Assembly (NCBI GenBank): GCA_003567315.1
Contig: PWZT01000021.1
Coordinates: 28,636 to 92,635, forward strand
Direction of reading: 5' to 3'
Length of the DNA: 64,000 nucleotides
Source of the DNA: Paracoccaceae bacterium
Lineage (GTDB): Bacteria; Pseudomonadota; Alphaproteobacteria; Rhodobacterales; Rhodobacteraceae
Below the pieces are notes generated by a model, which was not told the DNA's origin, did not search any database, and saw only the letters and a program-made list of their open reading frames with translations. Every line of letters starts with the position of its first letter. Within the stretch, counting starts at the first letter, position 1. This document shows positions 18,469-28,117 of the stretch, piece after piece. Made by a program: the position numbers and the translations under genes.

Positions 18469-18562
18469 TTTAGGTCACTATTACTGCCATAAAAAGATGG
18501 AATTTTCCGCAAGATTGATGCTGCGCTCAAGAATAATCTGCTTTTAGGTCAGTATTAATGAC
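18469..18562. promoter_or_regulatory. Direct-repeat operator region upstream of gltD
   Basis: Two copies of a 20-bp sequence, consensus TTTAGGTCASTATTAMTGMC, occur at 18469-18488 and 18543-18562 (17 of 20 bases identical). Their starts are 74 bp apart, about seven helical turns. The second copy contains the dyad GTCA-N7-TGAC, with a T-N11-A arrangement as in LysR-type binding sites. The surrounding sequence is distinctly AT-rich. Likely sites for a regulator of gltDB; the protein is not identifiable. Confidence 0.5.
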
Positions 18563-18616
18563 TTTTCTTATTCCGGGCCCCAGTGTAGATAACTGGAAAG
18601 TTTTGGAGGATCTGTC

Positions 18617-20059
18617 ATGGCCAATCAGAAATTGCTCCGTTTCGTCGATGTCGGGCGCGAGATGCCGGAGAAGCGGCCCCCGGATTTGCGGTCGGAGGAT
18701 TTCGGCGAGATCTATGGCGAGTATTCTGCCGAGAAGGCCGGCGAGCAGGCCGGGCGGTGCAGCCAGTGTGGTGTGCCCTATTGCCAGACGCATTGCCCCT
18801 TGCACAACAACATCCCCGACTGGCTGATGCTGACCGCCCAAGGGCGCCTGGAAGAAGCCTATGAGTTGAGCCAGGCGACCAACACATTCCCCGAGATTTG
18901 CGGTCGCATCTGCCCGCAAGACCGTCTTTGCGAGGGCAATTGCGTCATCGAGCAGGCCGGCCACGGGACTGTTACCATCGGCGCGGTGGAAAAATACATC
19001 ACGGATACGGCCTGGGAAGAAGGCTGGGTCAAGCCGATTGCGCCCGTGTCGGAGCGCAGCGATTCGGTCGGCATCATCGGCGCAGGGCCGGGCGGGCTGG
19101 CGGCGGCCGATGTGCTGCGCCGCGCGGGCGTTCAGGTCACGGTTTATGATCGCTATGACCGCGCAGGCGGGCTGATGACTTATGGCATACCGGGCTTCAA
19201 GCTGGAAAAGCCGGTCGTGATGCGCCGGATCGAACAGCTCGAAGCGGGCGGTGTCGAGTTTGTGCTGAACTGCAATGTCGGCGAGGACATCAGCTTTGAC
19301 GCGATCCGCGGCAAGCATGATGCCGTGCTGGTCGCCACGGGTGTTTACAAGGCACGCGATATCTCTGCGCCCGGTGTCGGCGCGGATGGGGTGGTGAAGG
19401 CGCTCGATTTCCTGACCGCTTCCAACCGCAAGAGTTTCGGCGATGCGGTGCCCGAATTCGACGATGGCGATCTGGATGCGCGCGGCAAGCGCGTGGTCGT
19501 CATCGGCGGGGGCGACACGGCCATGGATTGTGTGCGCACGGCTGTGCGGCAGGGGGCGAAATCCGTGCGTTGCCTATACCGCCGCGACCGCGACAACATG
19601 CCCGGAAGCCGTCGCGAGACCCAGAACGCCGAGGAGGAGGGCGTCGAATTCATCTGGCTGACCGCGCCTTCGAGCTTCGTTGCCGATGACAACAATGTGC
19701 TGACGGGCGTGCGCGTACAGAAGATGCGGCTGGGCCAGCCCGATGCGACAGGGCGGCGCTCGCCCGAGGTAATCGAGGGGGCCGATTACACCGAAGAGGC
19801 CGATATGGCGATCATGGCGCTGGGGTTCGAGGCCGAGGAATTGCCCACGCTCTGGGGTGTGCCCGAGCTTGCAGTGACGCGCTGGGGGACGATCAAGGCG
19901 AAGTTCAACACGCATGAGACCGAGCTGCCCGGCGTCTGGGCCGTGGGGGATATCGTCCGCGGCGCCTCATTGGTGGTCTGGGCCATCCGCGACGGACGCG
20001 AGGCGGCCGACTCGATCTTGGGCTATCTGAATGCGCCTGCGCGCATCGCGGCTGAATAA
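18617..20059 (+). CDS. gltD: Glutamate synthase (NADPH) small subunit
   Basis: Beta subunit of GOGAT: takes electrons from NADPH via FAD to the large subunit. The 480-residue protein has N-terminal cysteine clusters for Fe-S centres (CSQCGVPYCQTHC near 48-60; CGRICPQDRLCEGNC near 95), the FAD site GIIGAGPGGLAAADVL, the NADPH site VVIGGGDTAMDCVR, and the C-terminal AVGDIVRGASLVVWAI. A GGAGG site lies just before the ATG. It precedes gltB by 29 bp, so gltDB form an operon with the small subunit first. Confidence 0.97.
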   Translation: MANQKLLRFVDVGREMPEKRPPDLRSEDFGEIYGEYSAEKAGEQAGRCSQCGVPYCQTHCPLHNNIPDWLMLTAQGRLEEAYELSQATNTFPEICGRICPQDRLCEGNCVIEQAGHGTVTIGAVEKYITDTAWEEGWVKPIAPVSERSDSVGIIGAGPGGLAAADVLRRAGVQVTVYDRYDRAGGLMTYGIPGFKLEKPVVMRRIEQLEAGGVEFVLNCNVGEDISFDAIRGKHDAVLVATGVYKARDISAPGVGADGVVKALDFLTASNRKSFGDAVPEFDDGDLDARGKRVVVIGGGDTAMDCVRTAVRQGAKSVRCLYRRDRDNMPGSRRETQNAEEEGVEFIWLTAPSSFVADDNNVLTGVRVQKMRLGQPDATGRRSPEVIEGADYTEEADMAIMALGFEAEELPTLWGVPELAVTRWGTIKAKFNTHETELPGVWAVGDIVRGASLVVWAIRDGREAADSILGYLNAPARIAAE

Positions 20060-20088
20060 GCGCCGCCTTCGAGACAGGGGAAACCAAA

Positions 20089-23000
20089 ATGACGAAATAT
20101 GATGATGTCTGGGCCGCCCGCGAAGAGGCAACGCGCGCTTATGTAGCCGAACACGGGCTCTATCGGCCCGAGGACGAGCATTCCTCCTGCGGGGTCGGTC
20201 TGGTCGTCGCACTGGACGGCAAGCCCTCGCGCGCGGTGGTGCAGAACGGCATCGATGCGCTCAAAGCGATCTGGCATCGCGGCGCGGTCGATGCGGATGG
20301 CAAGACCGGCGACGGGGCGGGTATCCATGTCCAGATCCCGGTGCAGTTCTTCCATGACAAGATCCGCCGCACGGGCCATGAGCCGCGAATGGACGAGCTT
20401 ATGGCGGTGGGGCAGGTGTTCCTGCCGCGCACGGATTTCGCTGCACAGGAACGCTCGCGCACGATTGTCGAGAGCGAAGTGCTGGGAATGGGCTACGCGA
20501 TTTACGGCTGGCGGCACGTGCCGGTCGATGTGGATGTGCTGGGCGAGAAGGCCAATGCCACACGCCCCGAGATCGAGCAGATCCTGATCCGCAATTCCAA
20601 GGGCACGGATGAGGAAACCTTCGAGCGCGAGCTGTATGTGATCCGCCGCCGGATCGAGAAGGCGGTGTCCGCCGCCGGGATCGCGGGTTTCTATATCTGC
20701 TCGCTGTCGTGCCGGTCGATCATTTACAAGGGCATGATGCTGGCCGAGCAGGTGGCCGAGTTCTATCCCGACCTCAAGGATGAGCGCTTCGAGTCGGCCT
20801 TCGCGATCTACCACCAGCGTTATTCGACCAACACCTTCCCGCAATGGTGGCTGGCGCAGCCCTTCCGGATGCTGGCGCATAATGGCGAGATCAACACGCT
20901 GAAGGGCAATCTCAACTGGCTCAAGAGCCACGAAATCCGCATGGCCTCGAGTGCGTTCGGCGAGATGGCGGAAGATATCAAGCCCATCGTCGCCTCTGGC
21001 GCGTCGGACTCGGCGGCGCTCGATTCGGTATTCGAGGTGCTGGTGCGCGCTGGCCGCAATGCGCCCATGGCCAAGACCATGCTGGTGCCCGAAGCCTGGT
21101 CCAAGCAGGCGGTCGAGATGCCGCAAGCCTGGCGCGACATGTATTCCTATTGCAACTCGGTGATGGAGCCTTGGGACGGCCCGGCAGCACTCGCAATGAC
21201 CGATGGCCGCTGGGTCTGCGCCGGGCTCGACCGTAACGGGCTGCGCCCGATGCGCTATGTTGTCACCGGCGAGGGGCTGCTGATCGCGGGCTCCGAGGCC
21301 GGGATGGTCGTGGTCGATGAGCTGGCGGTGCGCGAGAAGGGCGCGCTGGGGCCGGGACAGATGATCGCGGTCGATATGGTCGAGGGCAAGCTCTACCACG
21401 ACACCGAGATCAAGGACCGGCTGGCGGCCTCGCAGCCCTTCGGCGAGTGGAACGACAAGATCGTCGATCTGAATGAAAAGCTGCGCGATGTTCCCGAAAC
21501 CCGCCAGCTTCAGTCGGCGGATCTGCGTCGCCGTCAGGTCGCGGCGGGCTATACGATCGAAGAGATCGAGCAGGTGCTGGCCCCCATGGCCGAGGATGGC
21601 AAGGAAATGGTCGCCTCGATGGGCGATGACACGCCGGCGGCTGTGCTCTCCAAGCTCTATCGTCCGCTGTCGCATTATTTCCGCCAGAATTTCAGCCAGG
21701 TGACCAACCCGGCCATCGACTCCTTGCGCGAATTCCGCGTGATGAGCCTCAAGACGCGGTTCGGCAATCTCAAGAATGTGCTGGATGAAGACAGCAGCCA
21801 GACCGAGATTCTGGTGCTCGAAAGCCCGTTTGTCGCCAATGGCGAGTTCGATGCCATGGTCCGCGAGTTTGGCGATCAGGTGGCCTTCATTGACTGCACC
21901 TTCCCCGCGGGGAAGGGTGAGAATGCGCTGCGCGACGGGCTGGAGCGTATCCGCGCCGAGGCCGAGGATGCCGTGCGCTCGGGCGCGGGGCATCTGGTGC
22001 TGACCGATGAGCATCAGGGGGCTGACAAGATCGCCATGCCGATGATCCTTGCGACCAGCGCTGTGCATAGCTGGCTGACGCGCAAGGGGCTGCGTACATT
22101 CTGTTCGCTGAATGTTCGCTCTGCCGAATGTATCGACCCGCATTATTTCGCGGTGCTGATCGGCTGCGGTGCAACCACGGTGAATGCCTATCTGGCGCAG
22201 GAAACCATCGCCGATCGGATCGACCGCGGCTTGATCGATGGCAGCCTGATCGACGCGATGCGGCGCTACCGCGATGCGATCAATCTCGGGCTGTTGAAGA
22301 TCATGTCGAAGATGGGGATCTCGGTCATCTCGTCCTATCGCGGCGGTCTGAATTTTGAAGCCGTGGGTCTGAGCCGCGCGATGGTTGCCGAGTATTTCCC
22401 CGGCATGCAGAGCCGGATTTCGGGCATCGGCCTGCATGGGCTTCAGCTCAAGCTCGAGGAAGTGCATGAGAAAGGCTGGCGTCTGGGGCAGGATGTGCTG
22501 CCCATCGGCGGCTTCTACAAGGCGCGGCGTTCGGGCGAGAAACACGCCTGGGAAGCCACGGCGATGCATATGATGCAGCAAGCCTGCAACACGTCGTCCT
22601 ATGCGCTCTGGAAGCAGTATTCGGCGGCGATGCAGGCGAAAGAGCCGATTCATCTGCGCGATTTGCTGGATATAAAACCGCTGGGCAAGTCGATCCCGAT
22701 CGAAGAGGTCGAGTCGATCACGGCGATCCGCAAGCGGTTTGTCACGCCCGGCATGTCGCTCGGCGCGCTCTCGCCCGAGGCGCATATGACGCTGAACATC
22801 GCGATGAACCGGATCGGCGCGAAATCGGATTCGGGCGAGGGTGGCGAAGACCCCGCACACGCGCATCCGTTGCCCAATGGCGACAATCCCTGCGCCAAGA
22901 TCAAGCAGGTGGCGTCGGGGCGCTTTGGCGTGACCGCGGAATATCTGAACGCTTGCGAGGAGCTTGAGATCAAGGTCGCGCAGGGCGCCAAGCCCGGCGA

Positions 23001-24627
23001 GGGCGGGCAGCTTCCGGGGATGAAGGTCACCAAGCTCATCGCCAAGCTGCGCCATTCGACACCGGGGGTGACGCTGATTTCGCCCCCGCCGCATCACGAC
23101 ATCTATTCGATCGAGGATCTGGCGCAGCTCATCTATGACCTGAAACAGATCAATCCGCGGGTGAAAGTCTGCGTGAAACTGGTCGCGCAGTCGGGCGTGG
23201 GCACGATTGCCGCCGGTGTGGCGAAGGCGAAGGCCGATGTGATCCTGATCTCGGGCCATAATGGCGGGACGGGCGCGAGCCCTGCGACCTCGATCAAATA
23301 TGCCGGGCTGCCCTGGGAGATGGGGCTGTCGGAATCGCATCAGGTGCTGGCCATGAACAAGCTGCGCGAGCGGGTCACGCTGCGCACAGATGGCGGGCTG
23401 CGCACTGGCCGCGATATTGTCATGGCCGCGATGATGGGAGCCGAGGAGTTCGGCATCGGCACGGCGGCGCTGATCGCGATGGGCTGCATCATGGTGCGGC
23501 AATGCCAGTCGAATACCTGCCCGGTCGGCGTGTGCACGCAAGATGAGGCGCTGCGCCAGAAATTCACCGGAAATGCCGACAAGGTGGTGAACCTGATCCC
23601 CTTCTATGCGCAGGAAGTGCGCGAGATCCTCGCCTCCATCGGTGCGCGGTCGCTTGATGAGGTGATCGGGCGCGCGGATTTGCTGGCGCAGGTCAGCCGG
23701 GGTGCGGTGCATCTCGATGACCTCGACCTCAACCCGCTGCTGCTGACTGTCGATGGTGCGGCCAGGATCCGCTATGACCGCGACAAGCCGCGCAATGCGG
23801 TGCCGGATACGCTGGATGCCGAGATCATCCGCGACGCCGCACGCTTTTTCGAGGATGGCGAAAAGATGCAGCTTTCCTATGCGGTCGAGAACACGCACCG
23901 CACAGTGGGCACGCGTGCCTCGAGCCATATCGTCAAGAGCTTCGGGATGCGCAACAAGCTGCAACCCGACCATCTGACCGTCAAGCTCGCAGGCAGCGCA
24001 GGGCAATCGCTCGGGGCCTTCGCGGCGCCGGGGCTGAAGATCGAGGTCTATGGCGATGCCAATGACTATGTCGGCAAGGGGCTTTCGGGCGGGACGGTTG
24101 TGGTGCGGCCGCGCATGTCCTCGCCGCTGGTGGCGCATGAGAACACGATCATCGGCAATACAGTGCTTTATGGTGCGACCAGTGGCTATCTCTTCGCTGC
24201 CGGGCGCGCGGGCGAGCGCTTTGCCGTGCGCAACTCGGGCGCGCATGTGGTGATCGAGGGCTGCGGCTCCAATGGCTGCGAATACATGACCGGGGGCGTG
24301 GCGGTGATCCTTGGCAGCATCGGCGCGAATTTCGGGGCCGGCATGACCGGCGGGATGGCCTATCTCTATGATCCAGAGAATGCGGCGGCGCCCTTGATCA
24401 ACATGGAGTCGCTGGTGACAGCGCCGGTGACCGTGCCGCATTGGGAAGCCGAGTTGAAGGATCTGATCGAGCGCCATGCCGCCGAAACAGAATCGCAGCG
24501 CGCAAGCGAGATCCTGCGCAACTGGGATCGGGAGAAGGCGCATTTCCTGCAGGTCTGCTCAAAGGAAATGCTGGTGCATCTGCCCCATCCGATCAGCTAC
24601 GAGACCGAGGCGGTTCCGGCAGAATAA
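20089..24627 (+). CDS. gltB: Glutamate synthase (NADPH) large subunit
   Basis: Alpha subunit of GOGAT, which converts glutamine plus 2-oxoglutarate to two glutamates. The 1512-residue protein starts with a propeptide ending before the catalytic Ntn cysteine (EDEHSSCGVGLV, Cys34). The amidotransferase domain is followed by the central domain, the FMN-binding synthase domain (KSDSGEGGEDP; ISGHNGGTGASP), the 3Fe-4S cysteines in CIMVRQCQSNTCPVGVC and the C-terminal beta-helix domain (GLSGGTVVVRP). Full length for the family. It ends before a pair of hairpins. Confidence 0.98.
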   Translation: MTKYDDVWAAREEATRAYVAEHGLYRPEDEHSSCGVGLVVALDGKPSRAVVQNGIDALKAIWHRGAVDADGKTGDGAGIHVQIPVQFFHDKIRRTGHEPRMDELMAVGQVFLPRTDFAAQERSRTIVESEVLGMGYAIYGWRHVPVDVDVLGEKANATRPEIEQILIRNSKGTDEETFERELYVIRRRIEKAVSAAGIAGFYICSLSCRSIIYKGMMLAEQVAEFYPDLKDERFESAFAIYHQRYSTNTFPQWWLAQPFRMLAHNGEINTLKGNLNWLKSHEIRMASSAFGEMAEDIKPIVASGASDSAALDSVFEVLVRAGRNAPMAKTMLVPEAWSKQAVEMPQAWRDMYSYCNSVMEPWDGPAALAMTDGRWVCAGLDRNGLRPMRYVVTGEGLLIAGSEAGMVVVDELAVREKGALGPGQMIAVDMVEGKLYHDTEIKDRLAASQPFGEWNDKIVDLNEKLRDVPETRQLQSADLRRRQVAAGYTIEEIEQVLAPMAEDGKEMVASMGDDTPAAVLSKLYRPLSHYFRQNFSQVTNPAIDSLREFRVMSLKTRFGNLKNVLDEDSSQTEILVLESPFVANGEFDAMVREFGDQVAFIDCTFPAGKGENALRDGLERIRAEAEDAVRSGAGHLVLTDEHQGADKIAMPMILATSAVHSWLTRKGLRTFCSLNVRSAECIDPHYFAVLIGCGATTVNAYLAQETIADRIDRGLIDGSLIDAMRRYRDAINLGLLKIMSKMGISVISSYRGGLNFEAVGLSRAMVAEYFPGMQSRISGIGLHGLQLKLEEVHEKGWRLGQDVLPIGGFYKARRSGEKHAWEATAMHMMQQACNTSSYALWKQYSAAMQAKEPIHLRDLLDIKPLGKSIPIEEVESITAIRKRFVTPGMSLGALSPEAHMTLNIAMNRIGAKSDSGEGGEDPAHAHPLPNGDNPCAKIKQVASGRFGVTAEYLNACEELEIKVAQGAKPGEGGQLPGMKVTKLIAKLRHSTPGVTLISPPPHHDIYSIEDLAQLIYDLKQINPRVKVCVKLVAQSGVGTIAAGVAKAKADVILISGHNGGTGASPATSIKYAGLPWEMGLSESHQVLAMNKLRERVTLRTDGGLRTGRDIVMAAMMGAEEFGIGTAALIAMGCIMVRQCQSNTCPVGVCTQDEALRQKFTGNADKVVNLIPFYAQEVREILASIGARSLDEVIGRADLLAQVSRGAVHLDDLDLNPLLLTVDGAARIRYDRDKPRNAVPDTLDAEIIRDAARFFEDGEKMQLSYAVENTHRTVGTRASSHIVKSFGMRNKLQPDHLTVKLAGSAGQSLGAFAAPGLKIEVYGDANDYVGKGLSGGTVVVRPRMSSPLVAHENTIIGNTVLYGATSGYLFAAGRAGERFAVRNSGAHVVIEGCGSNGCEYMTGGVAVILGSIGANFGAGMTGGMAYLYDPENAAAPLINMESLVTAPVTVPHWEAELKDLIERHAAETESQRASEILRNWDREKAHFLQVCSKEMLVHLPHPISYETEAVPAE

Positions 24628-24700
24628 AGCGCCCGCGAGCCGTGCCCACCCACCCGCCCTGCACATCTCGCGGGCGCTGCCTGTGCCATGCGGCACAGGC
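24628..24700. terminator. Two tandem hairpins between gltB and dnaE2
   Basis: First: 12-bp perfect arms AGCGCCCGCGAG (24628-24639) and CTCGCGGGCGCT (24667-24678) around a 27-nt loop. Second: 9-bp arms GCCTGTGCC (24679-24687), loop ATGC, GGCACAGGC (24692-24700). The flanks are only weakly T-rich (ATTT on plus; TTTATT on minus). They separate convergent genes and probably end both transcripts. Confidence 0.6.
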
Positions 24701-24716
24701 ATTTCGGAAGGTGGCG

Positions 24717-27700
24717 TCAGTGGAAATCACGGCTTGGGAAAAGCTGTTTCGCCTGTTCGCGCGGGTGCCGCACCGAGCGCGGCTGGCGCAGCGGGACGGG
24801 GCGGCGGGTCTCGTCGCTGCGCCCCTGCGTGGGATCGATCAGCCCGCGCCCGAGCGCGCCCAGCAGATCCGAGCGATCCTCAATCGCTTCGGCGATCACA
24901 TGGATCACGGCCCCTTCGCGCTGGAGCCGTCCGGTGATGCGCAACAGCCGCCCACCGAGCACGGCGCGGCGGTGACGTTCATAAACCTTGGGCCAGACCA
25001 CCACATTGCTCACCCCGGTTTCATCCTCGAGCGTGATGAAGATCACCCCCGAGGCCGTACCGGGGCGCTGGCGCGTGATGACCAGCCCGCAGACCTCTAC
25101 CCGCCCCATGGCAGTTGCCAGACCCTCATGGGCGGTCAATCCCGGCAGGGTCGGGCGCAGAAGCTCCATCGGATGGGCGCGCAGGGACAGGCGTAGCGCG
25201 AGGTAATCCTCGACGACGGCCTCGCCGAGCGAGAGCGCGGGCAGGCTGACCTCGGGCTCCGTGATCACCTCGCCCTCCATCCCGGAGGCGAAAAGCGGCA
25301 GGGGTTCGGGCGCACGCAAGGCCCGCACGGCCCAGAGCGCCGCGCGGCGCGTGAGCCCGAGGCAGGCCAGCGCATCGGCCTCTGCGAGCCGCGTGAGCGT
25401 GGCGGGTGGCACGCCCGCGCGGCGCCAGAGGCTTTCGACATCCGGGTAGCCATTGGCGCGCGCGGCGACAATCCAGCGCGCATCTTCCTCGCCCATCCCG
25501 CGTACCTGCCGAAAGCCCAGCCGCAGCGCCAGCGCGCCATCCGCGCGGCGCTCCAGCGTGCAATCCCACTCGGAGTGATTGACGGAAACGGGCCGGACCT
25601 CCACCCCATGCTCGCGCGCATCGCGCACGATCTGTGCCGGCGCGTAGAAGCCCATCGGCTGGGAATTCAAGAGCGCGCAGGCAAAAGCCGCCGGGGGGTG
25701 GCATTTCGCCCAGGCCGAAGCATAGACCAGAAGCGCAAAGCTTGCAGCGTGGGATTCCGGGAAGCCGTATTCGCCAAACCCCTCGATCTGGGCGAAACAG
25801 GCTTCCGCGAAGGTCGCGTCATAGCAGCGCTCGGCCATGCCCGCGAGGAAGCGGTCGCGGAAACTGCCGATGGTGCCCATCCGCTTGAAGGTTGCGAGCG
25901 AGCGGCGCAGGCGGTCGGCCTCTTCCGGCGTAAACCCGGCAGCGACCACGGCAATCTGCATCGCCTGTTCCTGAAACAGCGGCACGCCCAGCGTGCGCTC
26001 GAGCACCCCGCGCAATTCGGCCGAGGGCAGATGCACGGCCTCTTTCCCCTGACGGCGGCGGATATAGGGATGCACCATGCCGCCCTGAATCGGGCCGGGG
26101 CGGACGATGGCGACCTCGATCACCAGATCATAGAGGCAGCGCGGCCGCATCCGTGGCAGGAAATTCATCTGCGCGCGGGATTCGACCTGAAACACGCCGA
26201 TCGCATCAGCGCGGCAGAGCATGTCATAGACCGCCGGATCCTCGCGCGGCAGGTTTTCGAGGCTGTAGCGCGGCCCCCCATGCTGCGCGATCAGGTCGAA
26301 ACATTTGCGGATGCAGGTGAGCATCCCGAGCGAGAGCACATCGACCTTGAGGATGCCCAGCGCATTGATGTCATCCTTGTCCCATTCGATGACCGTGCGC
26401 CCCTCCATCGCGGCATTCTCGATTGGGCAAAGCTCATCGAGCCGCCCCTTGGTGATGACGAAGCCGCCGACATGCTGGGAGAGGTGACGCGGAAAGCCGA
26501 TGATCTCGGCAATCAGCGCCATGGTCTGCGCAAGGCGCGGCTCTTCCGGCGCCAGCCCCAATTCGCGCAGCCGTTCGGGCGCGGGTGGGCCTGCGCGCCA
26601 ACCCATCGAAGAGGACGCCAGGGCCGAGACCACATCTGCCGAAAGCCCCATCACCTTGCCCACTTCGCGCACCGCCGCGCGCGAGCGGAAATGGATCACG
26701 GTCGCGGTCAGCCCGGCGCGGTCGCGCCCGTAGCGCTCATAAATCCACTGGATGACCTCCTCGCGGCGCTCATGCTCGAAATCCACATCGATATCGGGCG
26801 GCTCGCCTCTAGCCTCGGACATGAAGCGCTCGAACACCATCGAGATCGTGTCGGGCGGCACTTCGGTAATGCCCAGCGCGTAGCAGATCACCGAATTGGC
26901 CGCAGAGCCGCGCCCTTGGCAGAGGATGCCGCGACTGCGCGCGAAATCGACGATGTCATGGACGGTCAGGAAATAGGCGGCGAAACCCAACGCCTTGATG
27001 ATGCGCAATTCCTTGGCGACCTTCTCGGTCGTCTCGGCTGGTGCGCCACCCGGAAAGCGCCGCCAGAGCCCGGCTTGCACCAGCCGCTCCAGCCGGGTTT
27101 GCGCGGGTTCGCCATCGGTGATCTCGTCGGGATATTCATAGGACAGCTCATCGAGGCTGAAGGCGCAGCGGTCGGCAATCTCCAGCGTGCGGCGGATCGC
27201 GGCGGGGTAGCGCGCGAAGATCCGGGCCATCTCGGCGGGCGGTTTCAGCCTTGCTTCGGCATTGGGCAGGGCGCGCGCGCCAAGGCTGTCGATGGTGCAG
27301 CCAACCCGCAGGCAGGTCAGCACATCGGCAAGCCTGCGCCGCTGCGCGCGATGCATCAGCACATCGCCCAGCGCCACCATCGGCAGCGCCAGCCGCGCGG
27401 CGAGCCCCGCCCGCGCATCCAGCCGCGCCGCATCGCGCCCGTCATAGCGCGGCGCAGCGCCCATATGGCAATTGCCGGGGTAACGCGCGGCGATGGCGCG
27501 GATCTGGGCCTCCTGCTCTGGCGTGCAGGTCTCGGGCGGCAGGGCGATCAGCACCATCTCCGCCGCGCCCTCCAGCAGATCGGCCTGCCGCAGATCGCAG
27601 TGCCCTTTCGCTGCACGGCGCTTGCCAAGACTCAGCATCCGCGACAGGCCCGCATAGCCTGTCCGGCACATTGGCAGCGCCAGCCATTCCACGTCGCTGT

Positions 27701-28034
27701 CCGACAGCACCAGCCGCGCGCCCACGATCAGCCGGGGCAGAGGGCCTTGCGCCACGGGCAGCGCAGCGCCGGTCTCGGTCTGGCGGCTGGAGGTGTCGGT
27801 CTGGCGATGTGAGCGGATTTCCAGCGCCTCGGCCCGCGCGCGGGCAAGCTCGCGCAGGGCCACATGCGCGCGCACCACCCCGGCCAGCGAGTTGTGATCG
27901 GTGATCGCAATGGCACGCAGGCCCAGCTCGACCGCGCGCGCGACCAGCTCCTCGGGATGCGAAGCCCCGCGCAGGAATGTGAAATTCGAGGTCACGCAAA
28001 GCTCTGCGTAACCGGAAACAGGTGTTTGCGGCAT
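24717..28034 (-). CDS. dnaE2: Error-prone DNA polymerase DnaE2 (ImuC)
   Basis: SOS-induced C-family polymerase for translesion synthesis. The 1105-residue protein has the N-terminal PHP domain (YAELCVTSNFTFLRGASHPE; AITDHNSLAGVVRAHVAL), the catalytic acidic triad region PPDIDVDFEHERREEVIQ, the palm/fingers (GFVITKGRLDELCPIE; QVESRAQMNFLPRMRP) and an OB-fold at the C-terminus (VCGLVITRQRPGTASGVIF). Length and the N-terminus distinguish it from replicative DnaE1. Its usual partners imuA and imuB are not adjacent. A LexA box overlaps its promoter. Confidence 0.94.
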   Translation of the reverse strand: MPQTPVSGYAELCVTSNFTFLRGASHPEELVARAVELGLRAIAITDHNSLAGVVRAHVALRELARARAEALEIRSHRQTDTSSRQTETGAALPVAQGPLPRLIVGARLVLSDSDVEWLALPMCRTGYAGLSRMLSLGKRRAAKGHCDLRQADLLEGAAEMVLIALPPETCTPEQEAQIRAIAARYPGNCHMGAAPRYDGRDAARLDARAGLAARLALPMVALGDVLMHRAQRRRLADVLTCLRVGCTIDSLGARALPNAEARLKPPAEMARIFARYPAAIRRTLEIADRCAFSLDELSYEYPDEITDGEPAQTRLERLVQAGLWRRFPGGAPAETTEKVAKELRIIKALGFAAYFLTVHDIVDFARSRGILCQGRGSAANSVICYALGITEVPPDTISMVFERFMSEARGEPPDIDVDFEHERREEVIQWIYERYGRDRAGLTATVIHFRSRAAVREVGKVMGLSADVVSALASSSMGWRAGPPAPERLRELGLAPEEPRLAQTMALIAEIIGFPRHLSQHVGGFVITKGRLDELCPIENAAMEGRTVIEWDKDDINALGILKVDVLSLGMLTCIRKCFDLIAQHGGPRYSLENLPREDPAVYDMLCRADAIGVFQVESRAQMNFLPRMRPRCLYDLVIEVAIVRPGPIQGGMVHPYIRRRQGKEAVHLPSAELRGVLERTLGVPLFQEQAMQIAVVAAGFTPEEADRLRRSLATFKRMGTIGSFRDRFLAGMAERCYDATFAEACFAQIEGFGEYGFPESHAASFALLVYASAWAKCHPPAAFACALLNSQPMGFYAPAQIVRDAREHGVEVRPVSVNHSEWDCTLERRADGALALRLGFRQVRGMGEEDARWIVAARANGYPDVESLWRRAGVPPATLTRLAEADALACLGLTRRAALWAVRALRAPEPLPLFASGMEGEVITEPEVSLPALSLGEAVVEDYLALRLSLRAHPMELLRPTLPGLTAHEGLATAMGRVEVCGLVITRQRPGTASGVIFITLEDETGVSNVVVWPKVYERHRRAVLGGRLLRITGRLQREGAVIHVIAEAIEDRSDLLGALGRGLIDPTQGRSDETRRPVPLRQPRSVRHPREQAKQLFPSRDFH

Positions 28035-28060
28035 GGGATTTCAGATGAGACGCGATATAT

Positions 28061-28075
28061 GTTCTATATATGTTC
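28061..28075. promoter_or_regulatory. LexA (SOS) box of dnaE2
   Basis: GTTC-TATATAT-GTTC matches exactly the alphaproteobacterial LexA direct repeat GTTC-N7-GTTC. It is 27 bp upstream of the dnaE2 ATG and covers the candidate -10 (TATAGA on the minus strand, 28063-28068). A perfect 10-bp inverted repeat, TCAGATGAGA (28041-28050) and TCTCATCTGA (28074-28083), brackets it. Confidence 0.88.
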
Positions 28076-28091
28076 TCATCTGAGTCGGCAA
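28063..28091 (-). promoter_or_regulatory. Candidate dnaE2 promoter
   Basis: On the minus strand TTGCCG (28086-28091), 17 bp, TATAGA (28063-28068). The -10 lies inside the LexA box, so LexA binding would block it. Confidence 0.6.
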
Positions 28092-28117
28092 GGATTCGGT
28101 GGCAAGGGTGCCGCGCG

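Noticed and set aside
20023..24543. A 1506-codon open frame on the minus strand opposite gltB
   Set aside because: It is the antisense shadow of gltB in GC-rich DNA; the peptide is His/Arg/Asp-rich without motifs, while the plus strand encodes full glutamate synthase.
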